NCBI GenBank assembly: GCA_913064775.1
Contig: CAJYAD010000012.1
Coordinates: forward strand, 62,001-126,000
Source: an uncultured Albidovulum sp.
GTDB taxonomy: Bacteria; Pseudomonadota; Alphaproteobacteria; Rhodobacterales; Rhodobacteraceae
DNA: 64,000 nt
Reading direction: 5' to 3'
In this document: positions 33,175 to 41,534 of the stretch, in pieces
How positions within the stretch are numbered: position 1 is the first letter of the stretch
Layout of the letters: each line of letters opens with the position of its first letter
Notes under the pieces: model-generated
Databases searched by the model: none
The model's input: the letters and a program-made list of their open reading frames with translations, nothing else
Told to the model about the DNA's origin: nothing
Translations under genes and position numbers: made by a program

Positions 33175-34401
33175 ATGGACTTTCTGCGCAAGAATCCTTC
33201 CGTCCTGTGGTTCCTGGCGATCCTTGCGGTCTTCACCCTGGCGGTGACGCTGATGGCGCCGGGGACCGGATCGGGGGCGATCTCGACCTCCTTCGTCAAG
33301 ACCTTGGGCAAGACGCTGTGCCTGGCAATGGTGGCGCTGGCGATGGATCTGGTCTGGGGCTACGCGGGGATCCTGTCGCTCGGGCACATGGCGTTCTTTG
33401 CCATCGGCGGCTACATGATCGGCATGTGGCAGATGTATGCCCGCACCGAGGAGATCGTGATCACCTCGCTGGCGCAAAGCCCGATCCCGCCCACCGCGAC
33501 CGAAATCCACCAGGGCATCGCCAGCCAGATCTTCGGGGTGGTGGGGTCGTCGCACATGCCCGAGATCTGGTATTTCGCCCATTCCCTGCCTGCCCAGCTG
33601 GCGCTGGTGGTGCTGGTCCCTGCCCTGCTGGCGCTGGTCTTCGGCTGGCTGGCGTTTCGCAGCCGCGTGGCGGGGGTGTATCTGTCGATCCTGACACAGG
33701 CGATGACGCTGGCACTGGCGCTGTGGCTGTTCCAGAATGATAGCGGCCTGCGCGGCAACAACGGGCTTTCGGGGCTGCAAAACATCCCCGGGCTGGGCAA
33801 GGTGGCGCAGGAAACCCTGTCGGTCTGGTTTTTCTGGGCCTCGGCGCTGGCGCTGGCGCTGGCCTATCTGCTGCTGGCCTGGGTGGTGTCGGGCAAGTTC
33901 GGATCGGTCATCCGCGCGATCCGGGATGACGAACAAAGGGTGCGCTTCCTGGGCTATCCGGTCGAGGGGTTCAAGCTGTTCGTCTTCGCGCTGACGGCGG
34001 TGATCGCGGGCATCGGCGGCGCGCTCTACTACCCGCAGGCGGGGATCATCAATCCGGCGGAACTGGCCCCGATCGCGTCGATCTATCTGGCCGTCTGGGT
34101 CGCGATCGGCGGGCGCGGGCGGCTTTACGGCGCGGTGATGGGGGCGGTCATCGTGTCGCTGCTGTCGTCGTGGTTCACCGGGGGCCGCGTGCCCGACGTG
34201 CCGCTTGGCTTTGCCACGATCCACTGGGTCGACTGGTGGCAGGTGCTGCTGGGGCTGGCCTTCGTGCTGGTCACGCTGTTCGCGCCGCGCGGTCTGGGCG
34301 GGCTGGTCGATCTGGTCACCGGCCTGCACCCGCCCCGGCGCCACGGCGCGGCCCTGGGCCCCGACAGCGGATCGCTGCAGGAGAGGGAGGCGCAGGAATG
34401 A
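33175..34401 (+). CDS. urtC: Urea ABC transporter permease UrtC
   Basis: A 408-residue inner-membrane permease of the branched-chain amino acid/urea type. It has about ten hydrophobic segments, with the conserved DLVWGYAGILSLGHMAFFAIGGYMIGMW, the UrtC-specific NDSGLRGNNGLSGLQ, and the coupling region IRAIRDDEQRVRFLGYPVEGFKL. It pairs with UrtB in the translocation pore. Its TGA stop overlaps the ATG of urtD by 4 bp, indicating translational coupling. Confidence 0.95.
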   Translation: MDFLRKNPSVLWFLAILAVFTLAVTLMAPGTGSGAISTSFVKTLGKTLCLAMVALAMDLVWGYAGILSLGHMAFFAIGGYMIGMWQMYARTEEIVITSLAQSPIPPTATEIHQGIASQIFGVVGSSHMPEIWYFAHSLPAQLALVVLVPALLALVFGWLAFRSRVAGVYLSILTQAMTLALALWLFQNDSGLRGNNGLSGLQNIPGLGKVAQETLSVWFFWASALALALAYLLLAWVVSGKFGSVIRAIRDDEQRVRFLGYPVEGFKLFVFALTAVIAGIGGALYYPQAGIINPAELAPIASIYLAVWVAIGGRGRLYGAVMGAVIVSLLSSWFTGGRVPDVPLGFATIHWVDWWQVLLGLAFVLVTLFAPRGLGGLVDLVTGLHPPRRHGAALGPDSGSLQEREAQE

Positions 34402-35138
34402 ACTCGCTTCTGGAGGTCTCCGGCGTCTCGGTCAGCTTCGACGGCTTTCGCGCGATCAACAACCTGTCGTTCCAGATCGGTCCGGCCGAGCTGCGCGCGG
34501 TGATCGGCCCGAACGGCGCCGGCAAGACCACCTTCATGGACATCGTCACCGGCAAGACCCGCCCCGATGCGGGCCGGGTGCTGTTTGGCGAGAAATCCAT
34601 CTCGCTTCTGAAACGGTCCGAGGCCGAGATCGCCCGCATCGGAGTGGGCCGCAAATTCCAGCGCCCCACGGTGTTCGAGGACCAGACCGTCACCGACAAC
34701 CTGATGATGGCGCTGAAGGCCGCGCGCGGGCCCTGGAAGGTGCTGTTCTGGCGCCCCGGCGCGGCCGAGCACGCGCGGGTCCGCGAACTGGCGGCGCGGG
34801 TCGGGCTGGCGGAGGCGCTCGCCCGCAAGTCGGGCGAGCTGAGCCACGGCCAGAAGCAATGGCTGGAGATCGGCATGCTGCTGGCGCAGGAACCCCGCCT
34901 TCTGCTGGTCGACGAGCCCGCCGCGGGCATGACCCTGGCCGAACGCGAACAGACCACGGCGATGCTGGTCGATCTGGCAAAAACCCGCGCCGTCGTGGTG
35001 GTCGAGCATGACATGGAATTCGTGCGGCGGCTGGGCTGCAAGGTGACGGTGCTGCATGAGGGATCGGTCCTGGCCGAGGGCTCGATCGACCATGTCACCG
35101 CCGACCCGCGGGTCATCGAAGTATATCTGGGGCGCTGA
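34398..35138 (+). CDS. urtD: Urea ABC transporter ATPase UrtD
   Basis: A 246-residue cytoplasmic ATPase. Walker A is GPNGAGKT (37-44), the signature LSHGQ (148-152), Walker B LLLVDEP (168-174), and the switch histidine lies in VVVEHDMEFV. The LIV/urea clade feature GVGRKFQRPTVFEDQTV is present. Start at ATG 34398 with overlap to urtC; upstream codons of the open frame lie inside urtC. Its stop overlaps the urtE start (TGATG). Confidence 0.95.
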   Translation: MNSLLEVSGVSVSFDGFRAINNLSFQIGPAELRAVIGPNGAGKTTFMDIVTGKTRPDAGRVLFGEKSISLLKRSEAEIARIGVGRKFQRPTVFEDQTVTDNLMMALKAARGPWKVLFWRPGAAEHARVRELAARVGLAEALARKSGELSHGQKQWLEIGMLLAQEPRLLLVDEPAAGMTLAEREQTTAMLVDLAKTRAVVVVEHDMEFVRRLGCKVTVLHEGSVLAEGSIDHVTADPRVIEVYLGR

Positions 35139-35836
35139 TGATGCTGGAATGCCAACGACTTACGCTGCATTACGGGGGCTCGCAGATCCTGCACGGGATC
35201 GACCTGCAGGCCCGCGCGGGTGAGGTCACCTGCGTCATGGGCACCAATGGCGTGGGCAAGACCAGCCTGATGAAAGCGCTGGCGGGGACGCATCCGCGAT
35301 CTGCCGGCAGGCTGCGGCTGGGTGGCGAGGATCTGGGCCGGCTGCCGGCCCAGGCGATGGCGCGCAAGGGGCTGGCCTATGTGCCGCAGGGGCGGATGAT
35401 CTTTCCGCTGCTGACGGTACGCGAGAACCTGGAAACCGGCTTCGCCCTGCTGCCCCGGGCCGAGCGTCAGCTGCCCGACGAGATCTACGACCTCTTCCCG
35501 GTGCTGCGCGAGATGGGCCACCGAAGGGGGGGCGATCTGTCGGGCGGGCAGCAGCAGCAGTTGGCGATCGCGCGGGCGATGATCACCCGGCCCCGGGTCT
35601 TGCTGCTGGACGAGCCGACGGAAGGCATCCAGCCCAACATCATCCAGCAGATCGGCCGGGTGATTGAGCTGCTGAAGGCGCGCGGCGACGTGGCGATCGT
35701 GCTGGTCGAGCAATATTTCGATTTTGCCTATGGGCTGGCCGATGCTTTCTGCGTGCTGAAACGCGGTCAGGTGGCGCTGGCCGGGCGCAAGGACGCGCTT
35801 GACCGCGCGGCGCTGAAGCAAAGCGTTTCGGTCTGA
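35138..35836 (+). CDS. urtE: Urea ABC transporter ATPase UrtE
   Basis: A 232-residue ATPase, the second of the urea transporter. Walker A is GTNGVGKT (35-42), the signature LSGGQ (134-138), and Walker B VLLLDEP (154-160). The sequence YVPQGRMIFPLLTVRENLETGF and LDEPTEGIQPNIIQQI match LivF/UrtE proteins. It starts at ATG 35138 overlapping the urtD stop; a second ATG follows directly at 35141. Last gene of the operon. No urease genes are adjacent, so urea hydrolysis must be encoded elsewhere. Confidence 0.95.
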   Translation: MMLECQRLTLHYGGSQILHGIDLQARAGEVTCVMGTNGVGKTSLMKALAGTHPRSAGRLRLGGEDLGRLPAQAMARKGLAYVPQGRMIFPLLTVRENLETGFALLPRAERQLPDEIYDLFPVLREMGHRRGGDLSGGQQQQLAIARAMITRPRVLLLDEPTEGIQPNIIQQIGRVIELLKARGDVAIVLVEQYFDFAYGLADAFCVLKRGQVALAGRKDALDRAALKQSVSV

Positions 35837-35936
35837 GGTGTTGCGCCCCTGAGGGGGGCTGCGCACGCCCCGCTTGCGCGGCGTTAACCGCGCCTTGGCA
35901 TCTTGCGCGGTGAAATTGCCAACGAGGACCGAGCGC

Positions 35937-36785
35937 ATGGAAAACACCGCCAATCTGGGCCTGCCCTTCATCGAGCCGAACCAGGCCCAGAAACATGTCA
36001 CCCATAACGAGGCATTGCGCATTCTTGACGCGCTGGTGCAGATCGGCGTGGCGGGTCGCGGCGCCGGCAGCCCGCCCGCCAGCCCGATCGCGGGCGAGCG
36101 CCATATCGTCGCCGCAGCCGCCAGCGGGCTTTGGGCCGGACATCCGCAGGAGCTTGCGGTGTTCGTCGAGGGCGTGTGGATCTTTCATCCGCCGCAGGAG
36201 GGCTGGCTTGTCTGGGTCGAGGACGAGGCGCGGCTGGTGGTGTGGACCGGGGCGTCCTGGGATCTGGTGGTGCCTGCGGTGACAGGGGCCGCGATGTTCG
36301 GCATCAACGCGGGGGCGGATGCGACCAACCGGCTGACGGTGAAATCGGATGCGGTGCTGATCTCGCATGATGACGTGACGCCGGGGTCGGGCGACGCGCG
36401 GCTGGTGGTGAACAAGGGCGCCCCGGGCAACACCGCCTCGATCCTGTTTCAAAGCAACTGGTCGGGGCGGGCCGAATTCGGCTGCACCGGCGACGACAAC
36501 TGGCATGTGAAAGTGTCGGCAGACGGCGGCACCTGGCACGAGGCGCTGGTGGTCGCGGGGGCAAGCGGCGATGTCGGCATCGGCACGGCGGCACCGTCGA
36601 CGACGCTGGATGTCGCGGGGCCGGTGCGGATCGGCAGTTTCACGGTGGCCGCCCTGCCCGATCCGGTGGCCGCGGGGGCCGGTGCGATGGCATTCGTCAC
36701 GGATGAGTTGGGCGGCGCGGTGCCGGCGTTTTCAGATGGGGCAGCCTGGCGTCGGGTGACGGACCGGGCGGTGGTGAGCGTCTAA
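35937..36785 (+). CDS. DUF2793 domain protein (phage/GTA spike-like)
   Basis: A 282-residue protein. Residues ~5-110 match DUF2793: NLGLPFIEPNQAQKHVTHNEALRILDALVQIGV, then PIAGERHIVAAAASGLWAGH and EGWLVWVEDEARLVVWTGASW. The rest is beta-rich, with repeated Gly/Ala turns (ASGDVGIGTAAPSTTLDVAGPVRIGSF) of the kind found in fibre and spike proteins. DUF2793 occurs in phage-like and gene-transfer-agent-associated proteins of Rhodobacterales. Here it stands alone with no capsid or tail genes near. Start ATG 35937; no transmembrane segment. Confidence 0.8.
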   Translation: MENTANLGLPFIEPNQAQKHVTHNEALRILDALVQIGVAGRGAGSPPASPIAGERHIVAAAASGLWAGHPQELAVFVEGVWIFHPPQEGWLVWVEDEARLVVWTGASWDLVVPAVTGAAMFGINAGADATNRLTVKSDAVLISHDDVTPGSGDARLVVNKGAPGNTASILFQSNWSGRAEFGCTGDDNWHVKVSADGGTWHEALVVAGASGDVGIGTAAPSTTLDVAGPVRIGSFTVAALPDPVAAGAGAMAFVTDELGGAVPAFSDGAAWRRVTDRAVVSV

Positions 36786-36814
36786 TCCGCAAAAGCGCGC
36801 GGCGCACGCGAAGG

Positions 36815-36864
36815 CCCGGCGGGGGGCGCCCCCCGCCGGGATGGATATTTTCACCAGAAAGAAG
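36815..36864. repeat. Dispersed intergenic repeat, copy 3, with 26-bp palindrome
   Basis: A perfect 26-bp GC palindrome (36815-36840) is followed by the core GGATATTT...CCAGAAAGAAG at 36843-36864. It lies between the convergent DUF2793 and small membrane protein genes. The palindrome can fold into a very stable stem and would terminate or protect both messages. Confidence 0.7.
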
Positions 36865-36882
36865 CGGTGTCTTGGTTGGGGC

Positions 36883-37065
36883 TTAGCCGCCGCGCACCAG
36901 GCGCCAGAGGCTGGCCATCACGCCGAAAGCCACGCCAGAGATCGCGGCGACAGCAAGGGCCGCGTGCAATTCGATACCGCTTCCGGCCTCGGCTCCGAAG
37001 GCGAGCGCGGCGAAAAGCAAGGCTCCGCTGGCGATCTGCAAAGCTCTGGGGGACTGTCGGCGCAT
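36883..37065 (-). CDS. Small two-helix membrane protein
   Basis: A 60-residue ORF supported by an AGGAGA ribosome binding site five bases before its ATG (37063-37065). It contains two hydrophobic helices, ALQIASGALLFAALAFGA and LHAALAVAAISGVAFGVMASL, joined by a short acidic turn, with positive residues at both ends. This implies an inner-membrane hairpin with both termini inside. I do not recognise a family. It faces the dispersed repeat downstream and lies 129 bp from the LysR gene on the same strand. Confidence 0.6.
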   Translation of the reverse strand: MRRQSPRALQIASGALLFAALAFGAEAGSGIELHAALAVAAISGVAFGVMASLWRLVRGG

Positions 37066-37194
37066 TGGCGTCTCCTGGTGTGAGTCGGTGGTTCCCTTTG
37101 CCTATTATCCACCAATTGAGGCCGGCTGCGACCCGTCAGATGAAACTCTTGCCGCGCGGCCCGATGGGCACCACGGGACGGCAGCTCCGGAGGA

Positions 37195-38076
37195 TCACGA
37201 TTGCTGCGGCTCCGCCTTTGATGAAAGCCATCGCAACACGGCTTCGGTCGCCGGATTGCGATTGGACCGCCGTTGCGCCAGCAGGTAAAAATCCTGTTTC
37301 CCATCGAATGTCTCTGGGATGACCTGCACCAGAGTGCCGGCGGCGAGGTCGCGGGTGACGAGAAACCGGCTGACCAGCGCGATCCCCTGCCCCGAAAGCG
37401 CCGCGTCGATTGCCAGCGAGGTCTGGCTTAACCGCATCCCGCGCCCGCTTCGATCTTCGATTTTCAGGGCCCTGAGGAACCCCGGCCACAGATCATGCGC
37501 ATCGTGCAGCTTGGGAAGCTGCGCCAAGGCCTCGGAATAGAGGGGCAGCGTTTGCCCCGAGGATAGCGACGGGGCCGCCACCGCGATGATTTCCTGTCGG
37601 AACAAGCGGATGGCGTCGAGTGCTGCGCCAAACGGCGGCTGACCCTGTCGCACCGCCAGATCGACCCCGTCACTATGAAAGCTTGATACCCTCTCGGTCG
37701 CCAGAACGCGCAGGTCGATGTCGGGATGCGCCCGGGAAAATTCCGGCAGGTTCGGGATCAGCCATTTCGCCGCGAAGGTGGGCGTGACGCTGACCAGAAC
37801 CTTGCCCGGCTCGGGGCGCAGCGTGCGGGTGGCCGCGCGCAGCTCCTCAAACGCCTCTGCGACTTGAGCGTGGTAGCTGCGCCCGAGCGCGGTGAAGGCC
37901 AGCCCCTTCGGCACTCTCTCGAACAATGTGACGCCAAGCTGCGCCTCCAGCAGCCGCACCTGCTGGGCAACCGCGCCCTGGGTCACGCCCGTCGCCTCGG
38001 CTGCGGCGCGGAAGTTCAGGTACCGGCCCGCCACGTCGAAAGCACGCAGGGCGTTGAGGGGCGGAAGCTGATCCAT
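37195..38076 (-). CDS. LysR-family regulator (GcvA-like group)
   Basis: A 293-residue regulator. The N-terminus PPLNALRAFDVAGRYLNFRAAAEATGVTQGAVAQQVRLLEAQLGVTLFER is the GcvA-type HTH, and the effector domain carries VSVTPTFAAKWLIPNLPEFSRAHPDIDLRV and DLAVRQGQPPF. GcvA-like regulators typically control one divergent enzyme or transporter gene, and here that is an SDR oxidoreductase. A perfect inverted repeat just upstream of its start codon is a candidate autoregulatory site. Effector unknown. Confidence 0.9.
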   Translation of the reverse strand: MDQLPPLNALRAFDVAGRYLNFRAAAEATGVTQGAVAQQVRLLEAQLGVTLFERVPKGLAFTALGRSYHAQVAEAFEELRAATRTLRPEPGKVLVSVTPTFAAKWLIPNLPEFSRAHPDIDLRVLATERVSSFHSDGVDLAVRQGQPPFGAALDAIRLFRQEIIAVAAPSLSSGQTLPLYSEALAQLPKLHDAHDLWPGFLRALKIEDRSGRGMRLSQTSLAIDAALSGQGIALVSRFLVTRDLAAGTLVQVIPETFDGKQDFYLLAQRRSNRNPATEAVLRWLSSKAEPQQS

Positions 38077-38078
38077 TG

Positions 38079-38099
38079 GCCAGTAGTATCCCTACTGGC
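38079..38099. promoter_or_regulatory. Inverted repeat operator GCCAGTAG-N5-CTACTGGC
   Basis: A perfect 8-bp dyad with a 5-bp centre starts 3 bp from the LysR start codon and 76 bp from the SDR start. Its position over the LysR leader suggests autorepression, and control of the SDR is possible. The spacing is not the classic T-N11-A form. Confidence 0.55.
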
Positions 38100-38174
38100 A
38101 GAACACATCAATTCTGAAGCGAAAATCGCTCTCAAGAGCAGTACACTTGAGGCAACACAGAGATGGAGGGTGAA

Positions 38175-38879
38175 ATGTCAGTAGAAAAAGTTGCGCTCGT
38201 CACCGCAGGCGGCAGCGGCATGGGGGCCGATGCGGCCCGCCGTCTGGCCGCGGACGGGTTCCGCGTCGGCATCCTGTCATCCTCGGGCAAGGGCGAGGCG
38301 CTGGGGGTCGAACTGGGCGGCTTCGGCGTCACCGGATCGAACCGCTCGACCGAAGATCTTGCAGCACTTGTGCAGGGCGCGCAGGAGCGTTGGGGGCGGG
38401 TCGACGTTCTGGTCAATTCTGCCGGGCATGGCCCGAAAGGTCCGGTGCTGGAAATCCCCGACGACGACTGGCATCTGGGCATGGAGGTGTATCTGCTGAA
38501 CGTGATCCGGCCCACGCGGCTGGTGACGCCGCTGATGCAGGCGCAGGGCGGTGGGGCGATCATCAACATCTCGACCTTCGCCGCGTTCGAGCCCGATCCG
38601 CTGTTCCCGACCTCGGGCGTGTTTCGCGCGGGCCTTGCCGCCTTCGCCAAGCTTTATGCCGACAAATACGCCGCGCAGAATATCCGGATGAACAACGTCC
38701 TGCCCGGTTTCATCGACAGCCTTCCCGAGACCGAGGACCGCAAGGCGCGCATCCCGTTGGGGCGATATGGCCATGCGGGGGAGGTTTCCTCGCTGATCGC
38801 ATGGCTTGCGTCCGAGGGGGGCGGCTACATGACCGGCCAGAACCTTCGGGTCGACGGCGGGCTGACGCGCGCCGTCTGA
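38175..38879 (+). CDS. SDR-fold protein lacking the usual Tyr-xxx-Lys
   Basis: A 234-residue Rossmann protein of the short-chain dehydrogenase family: ALVTAGGSGMGADAARRLAADGF (cofactor loop), VDVLVNSAGHGP (NAG-type motif), and GGAIINISTFAAFEP (Ser strand). Where classical enzymes have YxxxK, this one reads TSGVFRAGLAAFAKL, aligning Ser and Arg with the catalytic Tyr and Lys. The C-terminal MTGQNLRVDGGLTRAV is normal. It may be a divergent reductase, or have a binding role. Start at ATG 38175, preceded by GGAGGG; ATG 38163 contains that ribosome site and is rejected. Divergent from a LysR gene. Confidence 0.8.
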   Translation: MSVEKVALVTAGGSGMGADAARRLAADGFRVGILSSSGKGEALGVELGGFGVTGSNRSTEDLAALVQGAQERWGRVDVLVNSAGHGPKGPVLEIPDDDWHLGMEVYLLNVIRPTRLVTPLMQAQGGGAIINISTFAAFEPDPLFPTSGVFRAGLAAFAKLYADKYAAQNIRMNNVLPGFIDSLPETEDRKARIPLGRYGHAGEVSSLIAWLASEGGGYMTGQNLRVDGGLTRAV

Positions 38880-39062
38880 CCGCGACCGGACGGTGCGACG
38901 CGGCTCATATCACCGGGACACCGCGAAACGACCGCGCGACGCCTTGCGCGACGCCCATCCGCGTCGCGAAATCTTGCGCCCCGGGGGCTGGATCTTGCCG
39001 GGGGGCACGCTATTTTTCGCTGTGCTGACAATGGGTTTGGGCAGGCGGGAGCAAAGCGGCGG

Positions 39063-40478
39063 ATGGGTGACGTTCAGGAAGATCCGGGCCGGGCCGCAAG
39101 ATCCCGACCCGCCCCGTTCGTCCACGCCGACGGATTGCCCAGACCACGGCGGCAATTTGCCTGGGTCGCGATCATCCTGGGGCTGACGCTGGCGGTGTTG
39201 GACGGCACCATCGCCAATGTCGCCCTGCCCACCATCGCCCGCGATTTCAACGCCCCCGCGGCGGTTTCAATCTGGATCGTCAACGGCTATCAGCTGGCGA
39301 TCGTGGTGGCGCTGCTGCCGCTGGCCTCGCTGGGCGAGATCTTCGGCTACCGGCGGGTCTATCTGGGCGGGATCGCGCTGTTCACCCTGGCCTCGGTCGG
39401 CTGCGTGATGTCGGATTCTCTGGCCACACTGACCACCGCGCGGGTGGTGCAGGGGCTGGGCGCGGCGGGGTTGATGAGCGTCAACACCGCGGTGCTGCGC
39501 TACGTCGTCCCGCGTGAGCGTTTCGGCGCGGCGCTGGGGATCAACGCGCTGGTCGTCGCCATTGCCGCCACCGTGGGGCCGGTGCTGGCCGGAGCGATCC
39601 TCAGCCGGCTAAGCTGGCAATGGCTGTTCGCGATCAACATCCCGCTGGGGGTGCTGGCGCTGGCGGTGGGCTGGCCGAGCCTGCCGCTGTCCGATCGCTC
39701 GGACCACCGGTTCGACTGGATCAGCGCCGGGCTGAGCGCGCTGTCGCTGGGGCTGGTGATCTCGACCATCGATTCGATCGGACATGCGCTGAGCTGGTTC
39801 TTGGTCGCGGCTCAGGTCATCGCCTGCGTGACGGGCTTCGTTCTGCTGGTGCGGCGGGAATCGCAGGTGGCGCATCCGATGCTGCCGGTCGATCTGCTGC
39901 GCATTCCGATCTTCAGCCTATCGGTGGCGGCCTCGATCGCGGCCTTCACCACGCAGCTTCTGGCCTTTGTCGCGCTGCCTTTCCTGTTTCAGGTGCGCAT
40001 GGGTTTCCCGCCCGAGATGGTGGGCCTGCTGATGATGCCCTGGCCGTTGGCGATCGCCTTCGCCGCGCCGATCTCGGGGCGGCTGTCGGACAGCCGGTCG
40101 CCCGCCCTGCTGGGCGCCGGGGGCATGGTGATGCTGGCGGTGGGGATGGTGCTGCTGGCGGTGCTGCCCGCGCATCCCAATATCTGGGATATCGCCTGGC
40201 GGATGGCGGTGTGCGGGGTGGGCTTTGGCCTGTTTCAGGCGCCCAACAACCGCACCATGGTGGGCACCGCGCCGAAGGAACGATCCGGCGCGGCGAGCGG
40301 CGTGCTGGGCACCGCGCGGCTGACCGGGCAATCGGTGGGGGCGGCGCTGGTCGCCTTGATGCTGGCGCGGTTCGGGATGATCGGATCGGTCTACGCGCTG
40401 TACCTCGGCGGCGGAGCTGCGATGCTGGCGGCGCTTTTCAGCCTCTCACGTCGTTCGATGTGGCGCGCGCCGTCCTGA
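39063..40478 (+). CDS. MFS transporter, drug:proton antiporter type (DHA2-like)
   Basis: A 471-residue membrane protein with about 12-14 helices. The first helix carries LAVLDGTIANVALPTIARDF, the motif D1 of EmrB/QacA-type exporters. The second carries VNGYQLAIVVALLPLASLGEIFGYRRVYLGG (motif A). ARVVQGLGAAGLMSVNTAVLRYVVPRE and GINALVVAIAATVGPVLAGAI (motif C region) complete the pattern. It should expel a hydrophobic drug or metabolite. The ATG at 39063 gives a 30-residue cytoplasmic lead. It overlaps the convergent DUF2189 gene by 41 bp at the 3' end. Confidence 0.9.
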   Translation: MGDVQEDPGRAARSRPAPFVHADGLPRPRRQFAWVAIILGLTLAVLDGTIANVALPTIARDFNAPAAVSIWIVNGYQLAIVVALLPLASLGEIFGYRRVYLGGIALFTLASVGCVMSDSLATLTTARVVQGLGAAGLMSVNTAVLRYVVPRERFGAALGINALVVAIAATVGPVLAGAILSRLSWQWLFAINIPLGVLALAVGWPSLPLSDRSDHRFDWISAGLSALSLGLVISTIDSIGHALSWFLVAAQVIACVTGFVLLVRRESQVAHPMLPVDLLRIPIFSLSVAASIAAFTTQLLAFVALPFLFQVRMGFPPEMVGLLMMPWPLAIAFAAPISGRLSDSRSPALLGAGGMVMLAVGMVLLAVLPAHPNIWDIAWRMAVCGVGFGLFQAPNNRTMVGTAPKERSGAASGVLGTARLTGQSVGAALVALMLARFGMIGSVYALYLGGGAAMLAALFSLSRRSMWRAPS

Positions 40479-41271
40479 GCGGGCGGGGTTCCGGTTCGAG
40501 CGCCCGGCGGTAGAGGTGCCAGCTGGCGTGGCCCAGCACCGGCAGCACGATGAACAGGCCCAGAAAGCCCGGGATCATCCCCAGAAACAAAAGCGCCGCG
40601 CAGAGTGCGCCCCAGATCAGCATGGTGCCGGGATTGGCAAGGCAGGTGGTCACGCTGGTGATCATCGCGGTGACGAAATCGACCTCTCGGTCGAGCAGCA
40701 AGGGCAGGCTGACCACGGTGATCGAGAACAGCAGCCCCGCGAAAACCGCGCCCGCGAGCGTGCCGAAACCCAGCATCATCAAGCCATTGGCGGTAAGGAA
40801 CACCTCCCACGAGGAGGTGATGTTGGTCATGGTCGAGACGCCGAGAAACAGCGCGAAGATCATGTGCGACAGGAAGTTCCAGAACAGAAAGAAGATCACG
40901 ATCACCGCCGCCATCGAGGGGATCTGGCGATCCTTCTGGCGAAACACCACGCGCAGGATCCCGGCCATGTTGGTACGCTCGCCCCGTTCCAGCCGGTGGC
41001 TGACCTCATAAAGCCCAACCGCGGCGAAGGGGGCGAGGATCGGAAAGCCCGCCGCCGCTGGCAGGCTGACCCAGAGATGGCCGGAAATCGCCAGAAGCCA
41101 GACCAGCGCCAGCCCGCTGAGCACGAAGATCCCCGAGAACACCAGCCCGCAGCGCGGGGCGGTGCGGAAATCGCGCCAGCCCCGGCCGAGCGCCCAGGCC
41201 AGATCGCGCGGGCCGATCACCCGCACCACTGGAATTCCGGATGCCTGAAGCTGGGCCTCGTCGCGGGTCAT
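40438..41271 (-). CDS. DUF2189 integral membrane protein
   Basis: A 277-residue protein with about six membrane helices (LVFSGIFVLSGLALVWLLAI, LPAAAGFPILAPFAAVGLYEVS, MAAVIVIFFLFWNFLSHMIFALFLG, LTANGLMMLGFGTLAGAVFAGLLFSI, TMLIWGALCAALLFLGMIPG, FLGLFIVLPVLGHASWHLYR). The pattern LAPFAAVGLYEVSHRLERGE and the C-terminal GHASWHLYRRAL match DUF2189, whose function is unknown. The gene overlaps the end of the MFS gene. It lies downstream of prfB with a dispersed repeat between. Confidence 0.85.
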   Translation of the reverse strand: MTRDEAQLQASGIPVVRVIGPRDLAWALGRGWRDFRTAPRCGLVFSGIFVLSGLALVWLLAISGHLWVSLPAAAGFPILAPFAAVGLYEVSHRLERGERTNMAGILRVVFRQKDRQIPSMAAVIVIFFLFWNFLSHMIFALFLGVSTMTNITSSWEVFLTANGLMMLGFGTLAGAVFAGLLFSITVVSLPLLLDREVDFVTAMITSVTTCLANPGTMLIWGALCAALLFLGMIPGFLGLFIVLPVLGHASWHLYRRALEPEPRPLRTARATSNDVRG

Positions 41272-41403
41272 GCAATCCTCCGTGATGGAAGGCTACGGGA
41301 GGATGCGGGCGCGGGCAATATCCATGAGGGGTGCCAGCGGGCGCGTGGTGGAAAACCAAGGGGTTCGCCGGGTCGCCGAGATCCGGTTGCGGGCGCGGCG
41401 GGC

Positions 41404-41450
41404 GGGGGCTCTGCCCCCTGCGCCCCCGGGATATTTCGACCAGAAAGAAG
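41404..41450. repeat. Dispersed intergenic repeat, copy 4
   Basis: GGGGGC-TCT-GCCCCC hairpin (41404-41418) followed by GGATATTT...CCAGAAAGAAG at 41429-41450, downstream of prfB and upstream of DUF2189 in the 263-bp gap between these two minus-strand genes. Single orientation only. Confidence 0.7.
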
Positions 41451-41534
41451 GCGCGGTGTGGTCCTGCCCTTTCGAGATGCGGGCACCGGCTTGGGGGGCG
41501 GCGTCATGGCAGGGAGGTGGCGACTTTGCCGGCC

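Noticed and set aside
39063-41271. Frameshift or misassembly at the 41-bp MFS/DUF2189 overlap
   Set aside because: Both C-termini look natural and convergent overlaps of this size are common in compact genomes.
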